The notes under the pieces were generated by a model. It made no database searches. It was given only the letters and a program-made list of their open reading frames with translations, and had not been told where the DNA came from. A stretch of DNA of 64,000 nucleotides from Pseudoxanthomonas sp. Its GTDB lineage: Bacteria; Pseudomonadota; Gammaproteobacteria; Xanthomonadales; Xanthomonadaceae. The position numbers were made by a program, and so were the translations under genes. Below, in pieces: positions 42,080 to 50,310 of the stretch. Within the stretch, counting starts at the first letter, position 1. Each line of letters opens with the position of its first letter. Location of the stretch: contig NZ_CP114978.1 in NCBI RefSeq assembly GCF_027498035.1, forward strand, positions 2,418,001 to 2,482,000, given 5' to 3'.

Positions 42080-42217
42080 GGATTGATTGCGCCGGCGAGG
42101 CAGAAACTCACTCCCGTACTCGCCGGGGTGGCTCTGGCGAATGCAGGCAACCAAGCGATCTCTCTCCCGCTTAGTTGCCGCCGAAGCCCGACCTTCCCCA
42201 GGTCGGGCTTTTTTTTG
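42080..42217 (+). ncRNA. Candidate structured small RNA with three hairpins and C-rich loops
   Basis: No open frame is supported, yet three consecutive hairpins are plain. The first is CCGGCGAG (42092) with CTCGCCGG (42119), a perfect 8-bp stem with a loop containing ACTCACTCCCG. The second is a 12-bp stem at 42146-42157 and 42168-42179 with one mismatch and a loop TCTCTCCC. The third is AAGCCCGACC with GGTCGGGCTT over TTCCCCA, followed by eight T. C-rich loops on stable stems ended by a terminator are the layout I recall for the Xanthomonas sRNA sX13, but identity is not shown. It could also be only the putA 3' end. Confidence 0.6.
42184..42217 (+). terminator. Strong intrinsic terminator
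   Basis: AAGCCCGACC / GGTCGGGCTT stem with an unbroken run of T following, the clearest intrinsic terminator in the window. It ends the candidate RNA or the putA transcript. Confidence 0.93.
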
Positions 42218-42341
42218 GGGCCACCATGAAGAAAACCGGATAGCCCAGGATCAGCGCGGCGGCGGCGTTGCCGGTGGGCCGGATTGGCCGTGAACGACTC
42301 CGGCGACAACGACCTTGACCACGGCGCCGCCATCGGTGCCG

Positions 42342-42476
42342 CTAACTGATGCGGAAGCCCACCGCGCCCATCGCCGCGCGAATCAGCATCGACACCAGCA
42401 GCAGCGCGCCGACGCTGCAGGCCCAGATCAGCACCAGCCAGCCGATCCGACGCAACCAGGATTTCGGCGCGGTCAT
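42342..42476 (-). CDS. DUF2474 small membrane protein, oxidase accessory peptide
   Basis: A 44-residue peptide read on the minus strand: MTAPKSWLRRIGWLVLIW, a single membrane helix, then a short tail ending GFRIS. It overlaps the cydB stop by one base (TGATG) and fits the DUF2474 family that follows CIO-type cydAB genes, equivalent to CydX/CydP-like subunits. It is too short for usual gene callers. Confidence 0.85.
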   Translation of the reverse strand: MTAPKSWLRRIGWLVLIWACSVGALLLVSMLIRAAMGAVGFRIS

Positions 42477-43483
42477 CAGTGGTAACCGTCGCCGTGGCGC
42501 ACCTTGCCGCGGAACACCCAATAGCTCATCGCGGTGTACATCAGGATGATCGGGATGATGAACAACGCGCCGACCAGGGCAAAACCCATGCTCTGCGGCG
42601 GCGAGGCTGCATCCCAGATAGAAATCGACGGTGGGATGACATTCGGCCAGATGCTGATCCCCAGGCCGCTATAGGCCAGGAACACCAGCGCCAGGGTCAG
42701 CAGGAACGGCGCGATCTGCCGCCCCGCCGCCAGGCTCCTGACCAGCCCGTACGCGCTGGCCGCCACCAGTAGCGGCACCGGTGCGAACCATAGCAGCCGC
42801 GGCCATGCCAGCCAGCGGTCACGGATGCCGGCATGGGTCAGCGGCGTCCACACGCTGATGATCACGATCACCAGCAGCACCGCCCATACCAGGTAGCGGG
42901 CGAAACGCCGGACCCGGCGTTCCAGGTCGCCTTCGGTCTTCATCACCAGCCAGGTCGCGCCCAGCAGGCCGTAAGCAGCCAGCAGGCCCACGCCGACGAA
43001 CAGCGGAAACGGCGCCAGCCAATCAAGTGCGCCGCCGACGAAACGGCCATCGCGCACTTCGAAGCCGTTGAGGAACGCGCCCAGCGTGACGCCCTGGAAG
43101 AAGGTCGCCACCGCCGAGCCGATCACGAACGCCTTGTCCCACAGGTGGCGGCGTTCGTCGCTGGCCTTGAAGCGGAACTCGAACGCCACGCCCCGGAAGA
43201 TCAGCCCGATCAGCATCAGCACCAGCGGCAAGGTCAGTGCCTCCAGGATGACCGAGTAGGCCAGCGGGAAGGCGGCCAGCAGCGCCGCGCCCCCCAGCAC
43301 CAGCCAGGTCTCGTTGCCGTCCCAGACCGGCGCGACGGTATTCATCATCACGTCGCGGTCGCGCTTGTCCGGGAACAGCGGGAACAGCAGGCCGATGCCC
43401 AGGTCGAAGCCATCCATGATCACGTACATCATCACGCCGAACAGGATGATGACGGCCCATACCAGCGGAAGATCAATGCCCAT
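42476..43483 (-). CDS. cydB: Cytochrome bd-type quinol oxidase subunit II
   Basis: Second membrane subunit of a bd-type quinol oxidase (335 residues, about eight helices): DLPLVWAVIILFGVMMYVIMDGFDLGIG at the N terminus, DGNETWLVLGG, and a C-terminal helical end. The start at 43483 overlaps cydA by 11 nt. It is followed by the DUF2474 peptide. Confidence 0.95.
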   Translation of the reverse strand: MGIDLPLVWAVIILFGVMMYVIMDGFDLGIGLLFPLFPDKRDRDVMMNTVAPVWDGNETWLVLGGAALLAAFPLAYSVILEALTLPLVLMLIGLIFRGVAFEFRFKASDERRHLWDKAFVIGSAVATFFQGVTLGAFLNGFEVRDGRFVGGALDWLAPFPLFVGVGLLAAYGLLGATWLVMKTEGDLERRVRRFARYLVWAVLLVIVIISVWTPLTHAGIRDRWLAWPRLLWFAPVPLLVAASAYGLVRSLAAGRQIAPFLLTLALVFLAYSGLGISIWPNVIPPSISIWDAASPPQSMGFALVGALFIIPIILMYTAMSYWVFRGKVRHGDGYH

Positions 43484-44909
43484 GGTCGTTGTCCTGGCTT
43501 GAGGTGGTATCGCGCTCGCTGGGCATCGACAGCGGACGGGCCGGCGTGCGTCGCTCGCCCGGGCCACCAACATCGACCACCCCGCCTTCGTCCGAATGCG
43601 GTCCCTTGCGCAGTAGCCGCAGCATGTACATGGTGCCGGCGCCGAAGACGATGAAGTACACGACGACGAACAGGATCAGGGTCGAGGCCAGGTGCACCGT
43701 GCTGTGGTGCGAGGCTGCATCTACGGTGCGCATCAGGCCGTAGACCACCCAGGGCTGGCGGCCGATCTCGGTGGTGTACCAGCCAGCCAGGATCGCGACC
43801 AGCCCGGCAGGGCCCATCGCCAGCGCGAACCGCGCCAGCAACCGGCTTTCGTAAAGCTTGCCGCGCCAGCGCTGGAAGGCGCCGAGCAAGCCCAGCAGGA
43901 TCATCGCCACGCCCAGGCCGACCATCACGCGGAAGGTCCAGAAGACGATGGTGGAGTTGGGCCGGTCTTCCCGGGGGAAATCCTTCAGCGCCGGGATCTG
44001 CCCATCCAGGGTATGCGTCAGCAGCAGGCTGCCCAGGTAGGGAATCTCGACCGCGTAGCGCGTCTTTTCCGCCGCCATGTCCGGGATGCCGAACAGGATC
44101 AGCGGCACGGCCTTGCCCGGCTCGCGTTCCCAGTGGCCTTCGATGGCGGCCAGCTTGGCGGGCTGGTGTTCCAGCGTGTTCAGGCCATGCGCATCGCCGA
44201 TCAATGCCTGGATCGGCGCGGCGAACAGCACCATCCACAGCGCCATCGACAGCGAAGTCCGCACCGCTTCGTCGCGCCGCCCCTTGAGCAGGTGGAAGGC
44301 GCCAGTCGCACCAACCAACAGCGCGGTGGCCAGGAACGCGGCGGTCACCATGTGCGCCAGGCGGAACGGGAAGGACGGGTTGAAGATCACCTGCAGCCAG
44401 TCCACCGGCACCACGCGGTTGTTGATGATCTCGAAACCCTGCGGGGTCTGCATCCAGCTGTTGGAGGCCAGGATCCACGTGGCCGAGATCAGCGTGCCCA
44501 CCGCCACCGCGGCCGAGGACACGAAGTGCAACCCCGGTCCGACGCGGTTGAGGCCGAACAGCATCACGCCCAGGAAGCCGGCTTCCAGGAAGAACGCGGT
44601 CAGCACCTCGTAGGTCAGCAGCGGGCCAGTGACGCTGCCGGCAAAGCGCGAGAACTCACTCCAGTGCGTGCCGAACTGGTAGGCCATCACCAACCCGGAG
44701 ACCACGCCCATGCCGAAGGCCACGGCAAACACCTTGAGCCAGAAGTGGTACAGGTCCAGGTACACCTGACGCTTGGTCCTGAGCCACAGCGCCTCCAGCA
44801 CGGTCAGGAAACTGGCCAGGCCGATGGTGATCGCGGGGAAGACGATGTGGAACGAAATCGTGAAGCCGAACTGGATTCTGGCCAGCAGCACTGCGTCGAG
44901 GGTCGCCAT
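43473..44909 (-). CDS. cydA: Cytochrome bd-type (CIO-type) quinol oxidase subunit I
   Basis: Catalytic subunit of a quinol oxidase that reduces oxygen to water. 478 residues with heme-ligand His near residue 21 (TISFHIVFP), another in FRLAHMVTAAF, and the conserved GWYTTEIGRQPWVVYG. The Q loop is short, as in CIO-type (cyanide-insensitive) oxidases of Pseudomonas, and there is a DUF2474 peptide as in that group. The charged C-terminal tail (about 435-478) is unusual but not alarming. It forms an operon with cydB and DUF2474. Confidence 0.94.
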   Translation of the reverse strand: MATLDAVLLARIQFGFTISFHIVFPAITIGLASFLTVLEALWLRTKRQVYLDLYHFWLKVFAVAFGMGVVSGLVMAYQFGTHWSEFSRFAGSVTGPLLTYEVLTAFFLEAGFLGVMLFGLNRVGPGLHFVSSAAVAVGTLISATWILASNSWMQTPQGFEIINNRVVPVDWLQVIFNPSFPFRLAHMVTAAFLATALLVGATGAFHLLKGRRDEAVRTSLSMALWMVLFAAPIQALIGDAHGLNTLEHQPAKLAAIEGHWEREPGKAVPLILFGIPDMAAEKTRYAVEIPYLGSLLLTHTLDGQIPALKDFPREDRPNSTIVFWTFRVMVGLGVAMILLGLLGAFQRWRGKLYESRLLARFALAMGPAGLVAILAGWYTTEIGRQPWVVYGLMRTVDAASHHSTVHLASTLILFVVVYFIVFGAGTMYMLRLLRKGPHSDEGGVVDVGGPGERRTPARPLSMPSERDTTSSQDNDHGH

Positions 44910-45031
44910 GTCTACGCTACCGTTGTCTGGATGGTCTTTCGGGCCGGATCGACCGCCGCGCCGGGTGCGGGGCGGTGCAACCGGCTATGTTTTGCGCGCT
45001 TTCGCGGGCACTTGCAACGACCTCGCCCGGC

Positions 45032-46150
45032 TCAGGAGCCGATGGCGGCGAAAGTCGCCATCTCGCCGTCCTGGATCTCGTAGCCACCGGCCACGGTGGG
45101 ATACAGGATGTTGGCCTTGACCAGGCGATTGATGGCGGTCTGGATCTTCTGCGGATTGACCACGCGCCCATCGGTCAGCTCACCGCTCAGGCGCAAGGAG
45201 AAATCCCGCGTGTACAGGCTGCGTCCGCGTCCCTGCACGACATTGCACAGCAGTCGCTGGTCCAGCTCGCGCAGCGCGCTCCAGCGCCGTGAAAACCCGT
45301 TGCGTGCGGCCGTTTCCTGCCAGCGCGCGAAGGCGATGGCCGGGTGGCCCGCTCCAGCCAGCAGCCGCATCAGGGCGTCCATGTACTGCGGCACGTGGCC
45401 CACCTGCGCCAGCGCCTGGGCTAGGCCCGCGCATTCGGCGCGATCGATGCCCAGCCGCTCCACGCGGTCGAGCACATAGTCCTCTCCCAGCACTGGCAGC
45501 TGCATGTTGAGCCTGGCGCCACGCGAGATCGGCGCGGCATCCATCAGGCTGGACGGCAGCCCCGACAGCAACAGCCCGGTGCGCACACCAGACCGCGACA
45601 ACAGCGCCAGCGCGGCGAACAGCTGCGCACGCGAGCCATCGCCCAAGGCTTCCAGCCCATCCAGCACGAGCAGGACCGGCATCGGTCGCAGGTCCAACGC
45701 GCGGGCCAGCCGCTCCAGGCGTGCACATGGCCCACTGGCCCGGGCCGATTCCAGTTCAACACTCCAGCCAGGCGACAGCGCGCCAGCCAGGCCGGCCAGG
45801 CCTTCAAGCTGATCGAACAATCCCTGCAGCACGCCGGGCTTGGCCGCCTGCGGCGACCAGCGCAACAGGTCCCAGCCCCACTGCGTTGCGGCCGGCACCA
45901 GTTCGTGGTCGATGAAACTGGTCTTGCCCATCGCGCTGGACGCGCTGAGCAGCACCAGCCGGGTGAACCCGCTCTTGAGTGCGGTCTCGATCAGCGACAA
46001 CAGCGCTGGCCGGGGCACATAGGGCAGCGGCGGCACCCGGCACGCGCCGGCGTGCGTACCGGGCGTGGCCTGCGATGCGGCGCTCATGCCTGCCCGGCGC
46101 CGCAACGGCTTCGCCCATGCCAGTTCAGGCGTGGACAGAACGGTATCCAT
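45032..46150 (-). CDS. MalT-like STAND-type ATPase with C-terminal winged helix
   Basis: Not a named family. The 372 residues begin like a MalT/LuxR-type NTPase module (YVPRPALLSLIETALKSGFTRLVLLSA), then Walker A ASSAMGKT (70-77), Walker B LLVLDGLEAL (Asp164) and a sensor-like LLLSGLPSSL. There is no LuxR helix-turn-helix; the last 70 residues read as a winged helix (RVVNPQKIQTAINRLVKANILYPTVAGGYEIQDGEMA). The ATG lies 1 nt after the end of cyoD, so it is probably the last gene of the cyo operon. It may be a regulator or oxidase-assembly factor; both are inference. Confidence 0.75.
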   Translation of the reverse strand: MDTVLSTPELAWAKPLRRRAGMSAASQATPGTHAGACRVPPLPYVPRPALLSLIETALKSGFTRLVLLSASSAMGKTSFIDHELVPAATQWGWDLLRWSPQAAKPGVLQGLFDQLEGLAGLAGALSPGWSVELESARASGPCARLERLARALDLRPMPVLLVLDGLEALGDGSRAQLFAALALLSRSGVRTGLLLSGLPSSLMDAAPISRGARLNMQLPVLGEDYVLDRVERLGIDRAECAGLAQALAQVGHVPQYMDALMRLLAGAGHPAIAFARWQETAARNGFSRRWSALRELDQRLLCNVVQGRGRSLYTRDFSLRLSGELTDGRVVNPQKIQTAINRLVKANILYPTVAGGYEIQDGEMATFAAIGS

Positions 46151-46151
46151 T

Positions 46152-46505
46152 TCAGTGGACCGCCGCCGGCGTCGACATGTCCATCGGCATCATGTTGAGG
46201 TTGGCGTTATGCATGACCCACAGCGAGCCTGCCACCACGATGACGATCAGGAATCCGGTGCACAGGAAGATGCCGGTGTTGTCGCGCTGGCGCTTGGCCG
46301 TGCCCAGGTGCAGGAACACGCGCAACTGCAGGACCAGCTGCACCACGCACAGCAACACCAGCAGCGGCAGCCGCAGTCCGGCTGGAATGGCCGAGATCGC
46401 AACGGTAGCGAACGAAGCAGCCGTCAGGATGAAGCAGGCCACCAGGCCAACGACATAGCTGCCGAGGGTGCCGTGCGCCGGATCGGCGTGGGAGGAATGG
46501 CTCAT
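46152..46505 (-). CDS. cyoD: Cytochrome o ubiquinol oxidase subunit IV
   Basis: A 117-residue three-helix subunit of the cytochrome bo quinol oxidase. His-rich start MSHSSHADPAHG, then GSYVVGLVACFILTAASF and LQLRVFLHLG. It overlaps the end of cyoC by 4 nt. Confidence 0.92.
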   Translation of the reverse strand: MSHSSHADPAHGTLGSYVVGLVACFILTAASFATVAISAIPAGLRLPLLVLLCVVQLVLQLRVFLHLGTAKRQRDNTGIFLCTGFLIVIVVAGSLWVMHNANLNMMPMDMSTPAAVH

Positions 46506-47122
46506 ACGAACTCCCGCAAATAGACGAAGGTGAAGACACAGATCCAGATCAGGTCCAGGAAGTGCCAGAACAGGCTCAGGCAGGCCAGGCGACGGGCGAC
46601 CACCGCATCCAGGCCGAACTTCCAGACCTGGTGGACCATCACCGCCAGCCACAGCAGGCCGAAGGACACGTGCAGGCCGTGGGTGCCAACCAGGCTGAAA
46701 TACGCCGACAGGTACGCGCTGTGCTGCGGGCTGACGCCCTCGTGCAGCAGCTCGGCAAACTCGAACACTTCCATGCCGATGAACGAGGCACCCAGCAGCC
46801 CGGTCACCACCAGCCAACCCATCACGCGCTGGCGTTTTCCGGCATGTAGCGACAGCATGCCCAGGCCGAAGGTGAAGCTGCTGGCCAGCAGCAACATGGT
46901 TTCGCCGAACACGAACTTCAGGTCGAACAACTCGCGTCCGCCGGGTGATCCGGCGGTGGCGTTCATCAGCACCCCGTAGGTGGCGAACAGGACCGCGAAG
47001 ATCAGGCAGTCCCCCATCAGGTAGATCCAGAAGCCGAGCGTGGTCTTGCTGCCGTCGTCGTGCGCATGGTCGTCATGCGCAGCGTGGCCAGCGGCGACGG
47101 GGTGTTGCACGGTGGTGGCCAT
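46502..47122 (-). CDS. cyoC: Cytochrome o ubiquinol oxidase subunit III
   Basis: A 206-residue five-helix subunit: GFWIYLMGDCLIFAVLFATYGV, GTHGLHVSFGLLW, and FWHFLDLIWICVFTFVYLREF at the end. The N-terminal tail is His/Asp-rich. It overlaps cyoB's stop by one base and cyoD's start by 4 nt. Confidence 0.95.
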   Translation of the reverse strand: MATTVQHPVAAGHAAHDDHAHDDGSKTTLGFWIYLMGDCLIFAVLFATYGVLMNATAGSPGGRELFDLKFVFGETMLLLASSFTFGLGMLSLHAGKRQRVMGWLVVTGLLGASFIGMEVFEFAELLHEGVSPQHSAYLSAYFSLVGTHGLHVSFGLLWLAVMVHQVWKFGLDAVVARRLACLSLFWHFLDLIWICVFTFVYLREFV

Positions 47123-49104
47123 CAGACCGCTCCTCCTTCCAGTTTGCGGAAACGCGCGTTCTCAATGCGCTCTACCTCGGCTGCGGGGACCCAGTAGTCC
47201 ACGTCGCGGTCGTAGGTCCTGGCGATGAAGGTGCCGATGGCGCCCACCAGGCCCACGATTGCCAACCACCAGATGTGCCAGATCAACGCGAAGCACAGCA
47301 GGCCACCGAACACCGAGACGATCACCCCGGCGCCGGTGTTGCGTGGCATGTGGATGTCCTCGTAATGGTCAGGGCGCGAGTAGGCACGGCCGGAGGCCTT
47401 GTCCTCCCAGTGCTGTTCCAGCGAATTGATCTGCGGCAGCACGGCGAAGTTGTAGAACGGCGCCGGTGAATCAGTGGCCCATTCCAGGCTGCGTGCATTC
47501 CACGGGTCGCCGGTGAGGTCGATGTTGTCCTTGCGGTCGCGGATGCTGACGTAGAACTGGATCAGCATCGAGCCGATGCCGGCGGCGATGAGCAGTGCAC
47601 CGAACAGCGCCACGATCAGCCACGGCTGCCAGCCTTCGACCGAGTAATGGTTCATGCGCCGGGTCATGCCCTTGAAGCCGAGCACGTACAGCGGCATGAA
47701 GGCGAACAGGAAGCCCCATAGCCAGAACCAGAACGAAATCTTGCCCCAGCGCTCGTTGAGCGTGAAACCGAACACCTTGGGGAACCAGAAGGTGATGCCG
47801 GCCAGGCAGCCGAACACCACGCCACCGATGATCACGTTATGGAAGTGGGCGATCAGGAACAGGCTGTTGTGCAGCACGAAGTCCGCGCCCGGCACCGCCA
47901 GCAGCACGCCGGTCATGCCGCCGATGGCGAAGGTCACCATGAAGCCGATCGTCCACAGCGTGGAGGAGTGGTAGCGGATGCGACCGCGGTACATGGTGAA
48001 CAGCCAGTTGAACAGCTTCACCCCGGTCGGGATGGAGATGATCGAGGTCATGATGCCGAAGAACGCGTTGACGTTGGCGCCCGAGCCCATGGTGAAGAAG
48101 TGGTGCAGCCAGACGAAGAACGACAGCACGCCGATCGATGAGGTGGCGTAGACCATCGAGGTGTAGCCGAACAGCGGCTTGCGCGAGAAGGTGGCGATGA
48201 TCTCGGAGAACGCGCCGAAGCACGGCAGGATCAGGACATACACCTCCGGGTGGCCCCAGACCCAGATCAGGTTGATGTACATCATGGCGTTGCCGCCAAG
48301 CTCGTTGGTGAAGAAATGCATGCCCAGGTAGCGATCAGCCGCCAGCAGCGCCAGGGTCGCGGTCAGCACCGGGAAGATCGCCACGATCAGGATGTTGGTG
48401 ATCAGCGCGGTCCAAGTGAACACCGGCATCTTCATCAGGTTCATGCCCGGCGCACGCATCTTGAGGATGGTGACCAGGAAGTTGATGCCGGTCAGCGTGG
48501 TGCCGATGCCGGAAATCTGCAGCGCCCAGATGTAGTAATCCACGCCGGTGGTCGGGCTGTAGCCCAGTTCGGACAGCGGCGGATAGGCCACCCAGCCGGT
48601 CGCGGCGAAGTCGCCGACGAACATCGACAGCATCACCAGCACCGCGCCCACCGCCGACAGCCAGAAGCTGAGCGAGTTGACGAACGGATAGGCCACGTCG
48701 CGCGCGCCGATCTGCAACGGCACCACCACGTTCATCAGGCCGATGATCAAGGGCGTGGCCACGAAGAAAATCATGATCACGCCGTGGGCGGTGAAGATCT
48801 GGTCGTAATGATGCGGTGGCAGGTAACCGGCCGCGCCGTTGGCGGCGATGGCCTGCTGGGTACGCATCATCAACGCATCGGCAAAGCCGCGCAGCAGCAT
48901 GACCAGCGCCAGGATGATGTACATCGCGCCGATCTTCTTGTGGTCCACCGAGGTGATCCATTCACGCCACAGGTAGCCCCACTTGCCGGCGCGGGTGATC
49001 GCCGCCAGCAGGAGCAGCCCAAGGACCGCGACCACCGCACCGGTGCCCATGATGATGGGCTCGTGGTAGGGGATCGCTTCGAGATTCAACTTTCCAAGCA
49101 ACAC
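47122..49104 (-). CDS. cyoB: Cytochrome o ubiquinol oxidase subunit I
   Basis: Catalytic heme-copper subunit. 660 residues, about 15 helices. The copper/heme motifs are complete: HGVIMIFFVATP, WVWGHPEVYVLILP (CuB His and cross-linked Tyr), WLHHFFTMG (two CuB His) and LIAHFHNVIIGG (heme His pair). The K-channel and D-channel regions also look normal. It pumps protons while oxidising ubiquinol. Confidence 0.97.
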   Translation of the reverse strand: MLLGKLNLEAIPYHEPIIMGTGAVVAVLGLLLLAAITRAGKWGYLWREWITSVDHKKIGAMYIILALVMLLRGFADALMMRTQQAIAANGAAGYLPPHHYDQIFTAHGVIMIFFVATPLIIGLMNVVVPLQIGARDVAYPFVNSLSFWLSAVGAVLVMLSMFVGDFAATGWVAYPPLSELGYSPTTGVDYYIWALQISGIGTTLTGINFLVTILKMRAPGMNLMKMPVFTWTALITNILIVAIFPVLTATLALLAADRYLGMHFFTNELGGNAMMYINLIWVWGHPEVYVLILPCFGAFSEIIATFSRKPLFGYTSMVYATSSIGVLSFFVWLHHFFTMGSGANVNAFFGIMTSIISIPTGVKLFNWLFTMYRGRIRYHSSTLWTIGFMVTFAIGGMTGVLLAVPGADFVLHNSLFLIAHFHNVIIGGVVFGCLAGITFWFPKVFGFTLNERWGKISFWFWLWGFLFAFMPLYVLGFKGMTRRMNHYSVEGWQPWLIVALFGALLIAAGIGSMLIQFYVSIRDRKDNIDLTGDPWNARSLEWATDSPAPFYNFAVLPQINSLEQHWEDKASGRAYSRPDHYEDIHMPRNTGAGVIVSVFGGLLCFALIWHIWWLAIVGLVGAIGTFIARTYDRDVDYWVPAAEVERIENARFRKLEGGAV

Positions 49105-49106
49105 GG

Positions 49107-50141
49107 TTAGTTCTCCTGCGTTGCCGGCGTTGCGGGGCCGGACATGGCGGACATGTCATGGCCCCGCATGCCAGGCATCGGCGATGAGGGATTGGGTTTC
49201 TGTTGGCGGAACTGGACCGACGCGTGGTCGATCTGTTGCACGCCGTGCGCATCCATCGGCCCGTACTTGCTCAGCACCGCATCGAAGGGATCGTCCATGG
49301 CCAACTGGTAGGCCCGGACCGGAGCGCCGGTGCTCGGCTGTTCCAGGGCGGTGAAGGTCTGTGCGTCGAGTTTGTAAGGCGAGGCCTTGGCGCTGGCGAG
49401 CCACTGCTCGAACTCGGCCTGCGGCTTCACCAGTGCACGGAAATGCATGTCGGAGAACCCGGCGCCGCTGTAGGAGGCGGACATGCCTGCGTAATCGCCC
49501 GGCGTGTCGGAGATCAGGTGCAACTGGGTCTGCATGCCGGCCATGGCGTAGATCTGGCTGCCAAGCTGCGGGATGAAGAACGAGTTCATGATCGACTCGG
49601 CGGTGATCTTGAAAGCGACCGGCTGGTCGACCGGCAGCACCAGCTGGTTGACCGATGCCACGCCCTGGTCGGGGTAGATGAACAACCATTTCCAGTTCAG
49701 CGCCACCACTTCCACGTTCAGCGCCGGCTTGTCGTGCGCGATCGGCTTGTAGGGATCCAGGTCGTGGGTCGAGCGCCAGATCAGCACGGCCAGCACGGTC
49801 ACGATCAGGCAGGGAATGGACCACACCACGATTTCGATGGCGGTCGAATGCGACCACTTCGGGGCGTAGGTGGCCTTTTCGTTGGTCTCGCGGTAATGCC
49901 AGGCGAAATACAGCGTCAGCACGATCACCGGCACCACCACCATCAGCATCAGCGCCAAGGCCAGCAGGATCAGGGACTTCTCGTGCTCGCCGATGGCCCC
50001 CTTGGGATTCATCAGTTCAAGGCTGCAGCCGCTGAGCAAGGGCAGCAGCAGCGCCGCCGTTCCCTGGGTGACACGCCGCAGGCGTGTGGTGGCGGTTGCG
50101 CGTATCGGCCCGGGGCCGGACTTGCGTCGTGGGATCAACAT
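49107..50141 (-). CDS. cyoA: Cytochrome o ubiquinol oxidase subunit II
   Basis: A 344-residue lipoprotein subunit: basic N-terminal tail, lipobox LLSGC (Cys39), two membrane helices and a cupredoxin-like periplasmic domain. The CuA ligands of cytochrome c oxidases are absent, as in quinol oxidases. The C terminus is Met/Pro-rich. It is the first gene of cyoABCD; 169 nt separate it from the divergent MocR-type regulator. Confidence 0.94.
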   Translation of the reverse strand: MLIPRRKSGPGPIRATATTRLRRVTQGTAALLLPLLSGCSLELMNPKGAIGEHEKSLILLALALMLMVVVPVIVLTLYFAWHYRETNEKATYAPKWSHSTAIEIVVWSIPCLIVTVLAVLIWRSTHDLDPYKPIAHDKPALNVEVVALNWKWLFIYPDQGVASVNQLVLPVDQPVAFKITAESIMNSFFIPQLGSQIYAMAGMQTQLHLISDTPGDYAGMSASYSGAGFSDMHFRALVKPQAEFEQWLASAKASPYKLDAQTFTALEQPSTGAPVRAYQLAMDDPFDAVLSKYGPMDAHGVQQIDHASVQFRQQKPNPSSPMPGMRGHDMSAMSGPATPATQEN

Positions 50142-50255
50142 GGCTTCGCTATCTAGGTGCCACGCAAGGACCCGTCCTGGATCCAGACGCCGGCATATTG
50201 GCTTGCATGTCCCTTACGGACCTGCTCTTGTACGGACTCTTCCGTTGCAGGCGCG

Positions 50256-50268
50256 ATGCTAGAAGCAT
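50256..50268. promoter_or_regulatory. Inverted repeat in the cyoA-MocR gap
   Basis: ATGCT-AGA-AGCAT, a perfect 5-bp inverted repeat over a 3-base centre, in the intergenic space shared by cyoA and the regulator. A candidate binding site. Confidence 0.4.
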
Positions 50269-50273
50269 GCAAG

Positions 50274-50287
50274 ATCCATACATGGAT
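50274..50287. promoter_or_regulatory. Inverted repeat just upstream of the MocR-type gene
   Basis: ATCCAT-AC-ATGGAT, a perfect 6-bp inverted repeat over 2 bases, 23 nt before the start of the regulator gene. A candidate autoregulatory operator. Confidence 0.45.
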
Positions 50288-50310
50288 ATTTTTATGACTG
50301 GATTTCGTCA

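Noticed and set aside
42080..42217. Riboswitch reading of the three-hairpin element
   Set aside because: No gene starts downstream on the plus strand; the next genes lie on the minus strand. A cis-acting leader is therefore unlikely and a stand-alone RNA or 3' UTR fits better.
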